Positions 57,215 through 64,000 of a DNA stretch of 64,000 nt are shown here, piece by piece. The stretch is from Rhizobium favelukesii (GTDB taxonomy: Bacteria; Pseudomonadota; Alphaproteobacteria; Rhizobiales; Rhizobiaceae): positions 3,501,001 to 3,565,000 of the forward strand of contig NZ_HG916852.1 in the NCBI RefSeq assembly GCF_000577275.2. Reading direction: 5' to 3'. Each line of letters begins with the position of its first letter. Positions within the stretch are counted from its first letter, which is position 1. The notes under the pieces are model-generated. The model ran no database searches. It worked only from the letters and a program-made list of their open reading frames with translations, and was not told the DNA's origin. Both the position numbers and the translations under genes were made by a program.

Positions 57215-60200
57215 TGATGCGGCCTCCTTCCTTGTCAAAGAACACCAAATCAGTCACCTCGACGGCGATCGTCTTGTCAGGCATCGGCACGTAGAGCGTC
57301 TCGCCCATCCGTGCGCGGCCACCCGCGACCAGCGCGAAAGCGATCGACTTGCCGAGATTTTCGGACCAATAGGACGAGGTGACGTGGCCGAGCATCGTCA
57401 TCGGTTTTGGCTCGTTCGGATTGGCGACGATCTGCGCGCCCTCTTCGAGCACGAGCTTCGGATCCTTGGTGACGAGACCGACCAGCTGCTTGCGGCCTTC
57501 CTTCACCAGATCCGGCCGCTTCAGCCCGCGAATGCCGACGAAATCCGTCTTCTTTTTGGAGACGGCCCAGGAAAGACCGGCATCGTCGGGCGTCACGGTT
57601 CCGTCCGTGTCCTGGCCGACGATGATGTAGCCCTTCTCGGCGCGAAGAACGTGCATCGTCTCGGTGCCGTAGACGCAGGCGCCGAGCGGCTCGGCATTGG
57701 CCCAGACCGCTTCCAGCACCGACTGGCCGTAATCGGCCGGCACGTTGATCTCGAAGCCGACTTCACCGGTGAACGACACGCGGAAGAGACGCGCCGGCAC
57801 ACCCATGACCGTGCACTCGGCAACGCTCATATGCGGGAAGGCTTCGTTCGATATATCGACGCCTTCCACCAGTGGCGCGATGATCTCACGGGCCTTCGGC
57901 CCCTGCACGGCGATGACGGCCCACTGTTCCGTCACCGAGGTCAGCCACACCTTAAGGTGCGGGAATTCCGTCTGCAGATAGTCTTCCATGTGGTGGAGGA
58001 CGCGCGGCGCACCGCCCGTCGTCGTCGTTACGTGAAAACGATCGTCGGCCAGACGCCCGACGACGCCGTCGTCATAAACGAAGCCGTCTTCGCGGGTCAT
58101 GATGCCATAGCGGCACTTGCCGGGCTTCAGCGTATCCCAGGCGTTGGTGTACATCAGGTTCATGAACGCGGCGGCGTCAGGGCCGACGATCTCGATCTTG
58201 CCGAGCGTCGAGGCATCGAACACGCCGGCGACATCGCGCGCCGTCTTGCATTCGCGGGCAACCGCCTGATGCATCGTCTCGCCGGCACGCGGATAAAACC
58301 ACGCACGCTTCCAGTTGCCGACATCCTCGAACACCGCGCCATGGGCTTCTTCCCACTCGTGCAGTGGCGTCTTGCGCGTCGGGTCGAACAGCTCGCCGCG
58401 CGAATGGGCGATCAGCGTACCATAGGTGACAGGCGTATACGGCGCGCGGAACGTCGTGAGACCGACCTGCGGGATCTCCTTGCCGAGCATTTCGGCAGCG
58501 ATCGCCAGGCCGTGCATGTTGGAGAGCTTGCCTTGATCCGACGCCATGCCGTTCGTGGTGAAGCGCTTGATATGCTCGATCGAGTGCATGCCCTCTCGCA
58601 CAGCAAGGCGGATATCCTTGGCGCAGACGTCGTGCTGGAAATCGATGAACGCCTTGGCGCTGGTCTCCGGGCCCGCACCTTCGGCAGCGCCGATCATGCC
58701 GCCGGTCCACTGATGCGCCTGCTGCGACGACAGGCTGATCTTGCCGCCCGAGGACTTGCCTGCGGCCTGCGCCATCAGCTCGCCGGCGGCAAGCGACTCT
58801 TCGATCGTCTGCTGCAAATCGTCGGTGCCGTTGCAGGCGCCGACGGAGAGGCAATCCTGTGCATAGGTGCCGGGCAGGAAACGCTGGGTTTCCGGTTCGA
58901 AGGCCACCTTGCCGCGCGACTGCGAGAACAGATGCACCGATGGCGTCCAGCCGGCAGACACCAAGAGCGCATCGACCGCGATTTTGCGCGGCGAGCCGCC
59001 GCCGTTGCGGGCAACGGTCATCGAGGAGATGCGCAGCTTGCCCGAGGTGTTGACCACGGACTGGCCGGCGAGAACGTCGATGCCGAGCGAACGGGCTTGG
59101 GCAAGAACCTCGCCACCCGGCGCCTGCCTGACATCGACGATCGCGGCGATCTCGACACCGGCGCGCTTCAAGTCGAACGCAGCCTCGTAGGCAGAGTCGT
59201 GCGCGGTGTAGACGCCGACCTTCTGGCCGACGGCAACGCCGTACTGATTGAGATACATGCGCGCGGCCGAGGCCAGCATGATGCCCGGACGATCGTTGTT
59301 CGGGAATACCATGTGGCGCTCGATCGCGCCGTTGGCGAGGATGACACGCTTGGCGCGCAGCTGCCACAGACGCTCGCGCGGCAGGTGGCGGCCCGGGTTT
59401 GCGACATGGTCGGTGACGCGTTCGGCGAGACCGACGAAGTTGTGGTTGTAGTAGCCGAAGGCGGTGGTGCGGGTGAGAACCTGCACATTGTCCATCGCCT
59501 TCAGGCTGGCAACCGTCTTCTGCGCCCACTCATAGCCGTCGAGACCGTCGATCTTGACACCGCTGTCGTAACGCAGCGCACCGCCGGCCTCCGCCTGCTC
59601 GTCGCACAGAATGACCTTGGCACCGGCATGAGCCGCAGCAAGGGCGGCTGAAAGACCGGCAACGCCGGCACCCACCACCAGCACGTCGCAATGCGCATAG
59701 CGGCTGGCATAGTGATCAGGATCCGCTTCCTTCGGGGCGACGCCGAGACCGGCGGCACGGCGGATCATCGGTTCGTAGACATGCTTCCATGCCGCCTTCG
59801 GCCACATGAAGGTCTTGTAGTAGAAGCCGGCCGCGAAGAAGGGTGACATCAGGTTGCTGATGCCGCCGATATCGAAGGAAAGCGACGGGAAGCGGTTCTG
59901 CGATTCGACGATCATGCCGTCGAAGACTTCCTGCACCGTGGCACGCACGTTCGGCTGCTTGCGGGCGCTGTCGCGCGCAACGTCGATCAGCGCGTTCGGC
60001 TCTTCGGCACCGGCAGACAGGATGCCGCGTGGGCGATGATACTTGAATGAGCGGCCGACAAGATGGATGTTGTTGGCGATCAGCGCCGAGGCGACGGTAT
60101 CGCCTTCCAGCGCCGTGTAGCTCTTGCCGTCGAAGGTGAAGCGGGCGGTTCTGGCAGGCGTCAGGCGACCCTTGCCTGCAATACGGTTCGTGCCGCTCAT
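57207..60200 (-). CDS. soxA: sarcosine oxidase alpha subunit
   Basis: Large subunit of 997 residues. It begins with a 2Fe-2S-ferredoxin-like (Fer2_4) segment (FTFDGKSYTALEGDTVASAL), then an NAD-binding dinucleotide fold (VVGAGVAGLSAALAAAHAG). The C-terminal third is a GcvT-like tetrahydrofolate-binding domain. It binds NAD and folate and channels the iminium intermediate to form methylene-tetrahydrofolate. The length is normal. It overlaps soxD upstream (ATGA) and soxG downstream. Confidence 0.95.
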   Translation of the reverse strand: MSGTNRIAGKGRLTPARTARFTFDGKSYTALEGDTVASALIANNIHLVGRSFKYHRPRGILSAGAEEPNALIDVARDSARKQPNVRATVQEVFDGMIVESQNRFPSLSFDIGGISNLMSPFFAAGFYYKTFMWPKAAWKHVYEPMIRRAAGLGVAPKEADPDHYASRYAHCDVLVVGAGVAGLSAALAAAHAGAKVILCDEQAEAGGALRYDSGVKIDGLDGYEWAQKTVASLKAMDNVQVLTRTTAFGYYNHNFVGLAERVTDHVANPGRHLPRERLWQLRAKRVILANGAIERHMVFPNNDRPGIMLASAARMYLNQYGVAVGQKVGVYTAHDSAYEAAFDLKRAGVEIAAIVDVRQAPGGEVLAQARSLGIDVLAGQSVVNTSGKLRISSMTVARNGGGSPRKIAVDALLVSAGWTPSVHLFSQSRGKVAFEPETQRFLPGTYAQDCLSVGACNGTDDLQQTIEESLAAGELMAQAAGKSSGGKISLSSQQAHQWTGGMIGAAEGAGPETSAKAFIDFQHDVCAKDIRLAVREGMHSIEHIKRFTTNGMASDQGKLSNMHGLAIAAEMLGKEIPQVGLTTFRAPYTPVTYGTLIAHSRGELFDPTRKTPLHEWEEAHGAVFEDVGNWKRAWFYPRAGETMHQAVARECKTARDVAGVFDASTLGKIEIVGPDAAAFMNLMYTNAWDTLKPGKCRYGIMTREDGFVYDDGVVGRLADDRFHVTTTTGGAPRVLHHMEDYLQTEFPHLKVWLTSVTEQWAVIAVQGPKAREIIAPLVEGVDISNEAFPHMSVAECTVMGVPARLFRVSFTGEVGFEINVPADYGQSVLEAVWANAEPLGACVYGTETMHVLRAEKGYIIVGQDTDGTVTPDDAGLSWAVSKKKTDFVGIRGLKRPDLVKEGRKQLVGLVTKDPKLVLEEGAQIVANPNEPKPMTMLGHVTSSYWSENLGKSIAFALVAGGRARMGETLYVPMPDKTIAVEVTDLVFFDKEGGRING

Positions 60201-60538
60201 TGTGCCTCTCCTTCGAGCGCTTCGTAGGTCTCGACGGGAGCATGCGGAACGGCGGCCGCGCCGATCTCCGGCTTCGGCTCGCCTGCCTTGTACGTCCTGA
60301 TGAACTTGTCGCTGACCGTATCACGCGCCGCGTTGAAGAAACGGCCGCATCCATGCTGGTGACGCCAGCGTTCGAAGATCAGGCCCTTCGGGTTGTCGCG
60401 CAGGAAGAAATACGCCTCGAACGCCTCGTCGGAGATCGAGGCGATGTCGGCCGGGCGGGCGATGTGCGCATCGCCGGCGCCGCGAAATTCGAGCTCGGAG
60501 CGCTCTTCCTGACAGTATGGGCAGTAGATAAGAAGCAT
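60197..60538 (-). CDS. soxD: sarcosine oxidase delta subunit
   Basis: A zinc-binding subunit of 113 residues. The ligands CPYCQEERSELEF near the start, a histidine in RWRHQHGCGRFFN, and the following cysteine form the usual CxxC...H...C site. The tail is a little longer than in some homologues. It sits between soxB and soxA and overlaps soxA by four bases. Confidence 0.93.
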   Translation of the reverse strand: MLLIYCPYCQEERSELEFRGAGDAHIARPADIASISDEAFEAYFFLRDNPKGLIFERWRHQHGCGRFFNAARDTVSDKFIRTYKAGEPKPEIGAAAVPHAPVETYEALEGEAQ

Positions 60539-60550
60539 GATGTCCTCGTG

Positions 60551-61804
60551 TCAGTGCGCGACGGCAGCAGCGGCGGCTTCGTCGATCAGACGGCCGGTGC
60601 GGAAACGGTCCAGCGTCAAGCCGGCATTGAACTTGTGCACCTCGTCGCGAGCGATCAGATGCGCGAAGAGATTGGCCGAGCCTGGGGTCGCCTTGAAGCC
60701 GCCGGTTCCCCAGCCGCAGTTGACGTAGAGCCCCGGAACCGGCGTCTTTGACTGGATCGCCGAACGGTCCGGCGTGTTGTCAACGATACCACCCCACTGG
60801 CGCATCATCTTGACACGGCGGAACATCGGGAACAGCTCGCAGATGGCATCGAGCGTATGCGTGATGATCTGCAACCCGCCGGTCTGGCTGTAGGAATTGT
60901 ACTGGTCGGTGCCGGCGCCGATGACGAGCTCGCCCTTGTCGGACTGCGAGATATAGGCATGTACCGTGTTCGACATGACCACGCAGGGGAAGATCGGCTT
61001 CAGCGGTTCGGAGACCAGCGCCTGCAGCGGGCTCGATTGCAGTGGCACGCGCACGTCTGCCATCTTCATGACCGTCGTGGTGTGGCCGGCCGCCGAAACG
61101 CCGACCTTCTTGGCGCCGATGAAGCCGCGGCTCGTCTCGACGCCGGTGACGCGCCCGTCCGGGCTGCGGCGGATGCCGGTCACTTCGCAGTTCTGGATGA
61201 TGTGGACGCCGCGATCAGAGGCGGCACGGGCATAGCCCCAGGCAACCGCATCATGACGCGCCGTGCCGCCGCGGCGCTGCAGCGCAGCGCCGTTGATCGG
61301 ATAGCGGGCGCTGGCGGAGATATCGAGCGGCGGACAGTAGGCCTTGGCCTGCTCCGGCGTCAGCCACTCGTTGTCGATGCCGTAGAGGCGGTTGGCATGG
61401 ATATGCCGCTTGAAGGATTGCTGGTCGTGCACATTGTGCGACAGCATCATCACGCCGCGCGGCGAATACATCACATTGTAGTTGAGATCCTGCGACAGGT
61501 TCTCCCAGAGCTTCATCGAATGCTCGTAGATGTGCATGCTCTCTTCATAGAGATAGTTCGAGCGGATGATGGTCGTGTTGCGACCCGTGTTACCGCCGCC
61601 GAGCCAGCCCTTTTCGAGCACCGCGACATTGGTGATGCCGTGCTCCTTGGCGAGATAATAAGCCGCACCCAGGCCATGTCCGCCACCGCCGATGATGATG
61701 ACGTCGTATTCGGCGCGCGGCTCGGGCGAAGCCCATTGCTTGTCCCAGCCCTTGTGGCCTCTCAGGGCCTCCCGTGCCACGGCAAAAACCGAGTATCTGC
61801 GCAT
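60551..61804 (-). CDS. soxB: sarcosine oxidase beta subunit
   Basis: Catalytic flavoprotein subunit of 417 residues, binding FAD non-covalently and FMN covalently at the interface with SoxA. The dinucleotide motif IIGGGGHGLGAAYYLAKEHG is at residues 36-55. The GTDQYNSYSQTGG and NCGWGTGGFKATPGS segments near the C-terminus form the active-site side typical of SoxB. It is first in the operon, after GAAGGAG about ten bases upstream. Sarcosine and related compounds from glycine betaine degradation are the likely inputs; no betaine genes are in the window. Confidence 0.95.
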   Translation of the reverse strand: MRRYSVFAVAREALRGHKGWDKQWASPEPRAEYDVIIIGGGGHGLGAAYYLAKEHGITNVAVLEKGWLGGGNTGRNTTIIRSNYLYEESMHIYEHSMKLWENLSQDLNYNVMYSPRGVMMLSHNVHDQQSFKRHIHANRLYGIDNEWLTPEQAKAYCPPLDISASARYPINGAALQRRGGTARHDAVAWGYARAASDRGVHIIQNCEVTGIRRSPDGRVTGVETSRGFIGAKKVGVSAAGHTTTVMKMADVRVPLQSSPLQALVSEPLKPIFPCVVMSNTVHAYISQSDKGELVIGAGTDQYNSYSQTGGLQIITHTLDAICELFPMFRRVKMMRQWGGIVDNTPDRSAIQSKTPVPGLYVNCGWGTGGFKATPGSANLFAHLIARDEVHKFNAGLTLDRFRTGRLIDEAAAAAVAH

Positions 61805-62234
61805 CCGCCTTCATCTCCTTCGGGGAAAGGTCCCTTCTCGTCGGCCATACAAATCGCAAATCCAAAAGCGGCACAACGTTTCTTTTGCGACGCGAAGCGG
61901 CTTTTGTTTTGACACACAGCAAGAATGAATGAGATCGGGTGTTCTCTTCGAAGCAGAGCAAACACCGCGAAAAAAGTCGGACCGGCCTGTCGCGGCTTCC
62001 GGCCTCGCCATCCCTCGAATTTTAGCATATTTGCACTTACAATTTTTGAGCGCATAGTTCACGCGCTGCGCGAGCGCTCTTTGCGCGCTGAGGGTCAAGC
62101 GTGCGCAGCAGTGGCAACATCGTAAGCCAGACGTCGGCACGCATATAGGAAGATTTAACGTCCGGTTTGGCATCGATTGGAACAGACCGACACGGCATGC
62201 GGAGCCTGCTGTGGGGTCATTGGGAGGATTCGTC
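61805..62234. other. gene-free stretch between soxB and the DUF1254 gene
   Basis: About 430 bases holding the divergent promoters of soxBDAG and of the exported DUF1254 gene. An AT-rich patch at about 62010-62045 could carry a minus-strand -10 (TAAAAT) for sox, with a leader of about 210 bases. No gene, repeat or terminator was seen. Confidence 0.5.
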
Positions 62235-63671
62235 ATGAAATCGCATTTCATCACCCTCACGGTTGGTCTGCTTTTGTCCGGAGCATGTCTTAATAGTCCG
62301 GTCGCTGCCGCCGAGGACGCTCTAACAAAGGAGGAAGCGGCAGCGATTGGCGTCGATGCCTATCTCTACCTCTATCCATTGGTCACCATGAACCTGACCC
62401 GCGAGCAAGCAACCAACGTTGAGGCTGGCAAGACGATGGGACGAGGGCCGGCCAACATGTTCACCAACGTCCCGCAGTTTCCGACCGCGGAATTCAGGGA
62501 TGTCGTTCGGCCCAATTTCGACACGCTCTACTCGATCGCCTGGCTGGACATGACAAAGGAACCGATGATTATCTCGGCCCCCGATACAAACGGGCGCTAT
62601 TATCTGTTGCCCATGCTGGATATGTGGACTGACGTATTCGCCTCGCCGGGCTGGCGTACGACGGGAACCGCGAAAGCCGAATTCGCCGTTGTTCCCCCTG
62701 GCTGGACAGGCAAGGAGCTTCCCGCCGGAACACAACGGATCGATGCGCCGACACCACATGTTTGGGTCATCGGACGCACAAAAACGGATGGGCCTGCCGA
62801 CTACGACGCCGTTCACAAGATCCAGGCTGGCTACACGGTCACCCCGTTATCGCAATGGGGCAAGACGGCCGTGCCGGTCAAAGTGACGATCAATCCGAAG
62901 ATTGATATGAAAACGCCGCCAAAAACGACAGTGGACGGGATGGCGGCAGAGGACTTCTTCGCCTACGCAACGGAGCTGCTGAAGGTCAATCCGCCGCACG
63001 CCACCGACCAGCCGATCATAAGCCAGATGAAGCGGATCGGGATAGAGCCGGGCAAGAGCTTCGATAAAAGCAAGGTCGCGCCCGATATCGCCGAGGCTTT
63101 GAAAGACGTCCCGGCCGAAGCTCAAAAACTGATGGGATGGAAAATCGCAACACTTGCTCGCGTGGCCAACAACTGGTCGATGAACACCGACACCATGGGC
63201 GTCTATGGCAACTACTACCTGAAGCGGGCGATCGTCGCGCAGCTCGGGCTTGGCGCGAACCTGCCGGAGGACGCGATCTACCCGCTCAACCTTGGCGACG
63301 CGAAGGCAAGCCCGCTAAACGGAGTGAACAGCTATAAGATTCACTTCGACAAGGAGAACCTGCCACCGGTCAAAGCGTTCTGGTCTGTCACGCTTTACGA
63401 TCCGGAGGGATTTCAAGTCGCCAACAGCATGAACCGGTTTGCCGTGAGCAGTTGGATGCCGTTTGTTTACAATGCGGACGGGTCGCTTGATCTCTACTTC
63501 CAGAGCAAGAGCCCGGGCGAGGCAAAGGAAGCGAACTGGCTACCCGCACCAGCGGGGCCGTTCAACCTGACCATGCGTCTTTACGGGCCGAAAGCAGAAG
63601 CCCTGACAGGGAAATGGAACCCGCCCGCCGTAGAAATGGTGCTCGGGCTCCAACAGATCACGGCGCAGTGA
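62235..63671 (+). CDS. exported DUF1254/DUF1214 protein
   Basis: A 478-residue periplasmic protein. The signal peptide ends near VAAA (residues 1-25); a cysteine at residue 18 gives a weak lipobox-like LSGAC, so lipidation is possible but unlikely. The N-terminal half is DUF1254 (AYLYLYPLVTMNLTREQAT and NFDTLYSIAWLDM). The C-terminal part is DUF1214 (FWSVTLYDPEGFQVANSMNR). These paired domains form a common exported family in proteobacteria without an established activity. GGAGG lies eight bases before the ATG. It stands alone. Confidence 0.88.
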   Translation: MKSHFITLTVGLLLSGACLNSPVAAAEDALTKEEAAAIGVDAYLYLYPLVTMNLTREQATNVEAGKTMGRGPANMFTNVPQFPTAEFRDVVRPNFDTLYSIAWLDMTKEPMIISAPDTNGRYYLLPMLDMWTDVFASPGWRTTGTAKAEFAVVPPGWTGKELPAGTQRIDAPTPHVWVIGRTKTDGPADYDAVHKIQAGYTVTPLSQWGKTAVPVKVTINPKIDMKTPPKTTVDGMAAEDFFAYATELLKVNPPHATDQPIISQMKRIGIEPGKSFDKSKVAPDIAEALKDVPAEAQKLMGWKIATLARVANNWSMNTDTMGVYGNYYLKRAIVAQLGLGANLPEDAIYPLNLGDAKASPLNGVNSYKIHFDKENLPPVKAFWSVTLYDPEGFQVANSMNRFAVSSWMPFVYNADGSLDLYFQSKSPGEAKEANWLPAPAGPFNLTMRLYGPKAEALTGKWNPPAVEMVLGLQQITAQ

Positions 63672-63750
63672 TGCTTCCACGGGCCTGCCTCGACCAGTCC
63701 GGTCAAACATGGCCACTGAAAGCCTAGGCAGGCTCTATTCCATCAAACAA

Positions 63751-63784
63751 ATAAAAAGCCCTCGCGCACTAGGCGCGGGGGCTG
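63751..63784 (-). terminator. terminator of the partial gene at the window end
   Basis: The stem AGCCCTCGCGC / GCGCGGGGGCT with a short loop is followed on the minus strand by TTTTTATTTG, a few bases past the stop of the partial gene. The plus-strand side has no T-run. Confidence 0.8.
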
Positions 63785-63785
63785 T

Positions 63786-64000
63786 TCAGGAGGACGAAGC
63801 CGACTTGCGCGCAGTCCGTCGCTTCTTGACAGGGGCGGCGGCCGGTGGTGCATCGGCTTCCTGCTGCAAGCGCAGCGCCCTCAGCTTTTCCGTCTTCTTT
63901 TCGCGAGCGGCGGCTTCTGCCGTAACGATTGCCCTCGCCGTCGTGTCGGTGACGGTCGCCTTGTCGCGCGGTGAGAGCTTAGCCGGATTGAAGAGTTCGT
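63786..64000 (-). CDS. partial small lysine- and alanine-rich protein (5' end outside the window)
   Basis: A frame open to the window edge. The visible 70 residues read ELFNPAKLSPRDKATVTDTT, then ARAIVTAEAAAREKKTEKLR, and a basic Ala/Pro/Lys/Arg tail ending KSASSS. The FNPAKLSxRDKA pattern is familiar from short conserved proteins of rhizobia without known function. The strongly basic tail suggests nucleic acid binding, which is only a guess. The start codon lies beyond 64000. A good terminator follows the stop. Confidence 0.65.
   Translation of the reverse strand, partial: ELFNPAKLSPRDKATVTDTTARAIVTAEAAAREKKTEKLRALRLQQEADAPPAAAPVKKRRTARKSASSS

Noticed and set aside
57192..59651. An 819-codon open frame opposite soxA
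   Set aside because: A shadow of soxA codons; no domain or start signal.

Overview
The window is about 61-62% GC and reads as a chromosomal segment of a Rhizobiales alphaproteobacterium, most likely Rhizobium sensu lato or a close Rhizobium/Agrobacterium relative. The reasons are the glgP-glgB-glgC-glgA-pgm-glgX operon, the soxBDAG operon, the CpdR gene divergent from an N-formylglutamate amidohydrolase, a ROSE-type RNA thermometer on a small heat-shock gene, an EcfG (general stress) promoter, and many short conserved rhizobial proteins. No insertion sequence, prophage, integrase or CRISPR array is visible.

Layout. 0-6 kb: an outer-membrane beta-barrel protein, galU, an MltB-type lytic transglycosylase, an exported SGNH/DUF459 protein and a frameshifted nucleotidyltransferase-like gene. 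6-12.5 kb: gltB-gltD (NADPH glutamate synthase). 13-17 kb: a threonine-aldolase-like enzyme, a 42-residue membrane peptide, a frameshifted GNAT acetyltransferase, and a LysR regulator divergent from an SBF-like transporter. 17-22.7 kb: a heat-shock sHSP with RpoH promoter and ROSE leader, two candidate small RNAs, a Tat-exported Hint-domain protein, a lysophospholipase, hisN, an N-formylglutamate amidohydrolase, cpdR and tRNA-Val(GAC). 22.7-26.2 kb: an accessory patch of small, mostly exported proteins of unknown function, including a degenerate nuclease-fold protein.

26-36 kb: a DUF475/TerC membrane protein and a 55-residue DUF1127-like protein, then the tripartite tricarboxylate transporter tctCBA. 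Next come an EcfG-controlled small protein, a MerR-DUF3471 regulator followed by an orphan periplasmic binding protein, and the divergent two-component pair tctD-tctE. 36-44 kb: a three-gene amidoligase/transglutaminase cluster (transglutaminase-DUF2126, circularly permuted ATP-grasp-alpha-E, stand-alone transglutaminase). It is predicted from family knowledge to make and process a peptide-type modification that is still uncharacterised. A TadG-like von Willebrand protein follows. 44.3-55.4 kb: the complete glycogen operon for synthesis, branching, debranching and phosphorolysis. 55.4-56.6 kb: a MaoC dehydratase, the 3' stump of a zinc alcohol dehydrogenase, and a VOC protein. 56.7-61.8 kb: soxBDAG, heterotetrameric sarcosine oxidase. 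62.2-64 kb: an exported DUF1254/DUF1214 protein and the 3' part of a small lysine-rich protein.

The genes are mostly housekeeping for carbon and nitrogen balance: galU and pgm supply UDP-glucose, glg handles carbon storage, gltBD assimilates ammonium, and sox and tct scavenge methylated amines and tricarboxylates. The unusual material is the amidoligase cluster, the Hint-domain protein, the two enzyme-fold proteins without catalytic residues, the RNA regulators, the two single-base frameshifts and the dehydrogenase stump.
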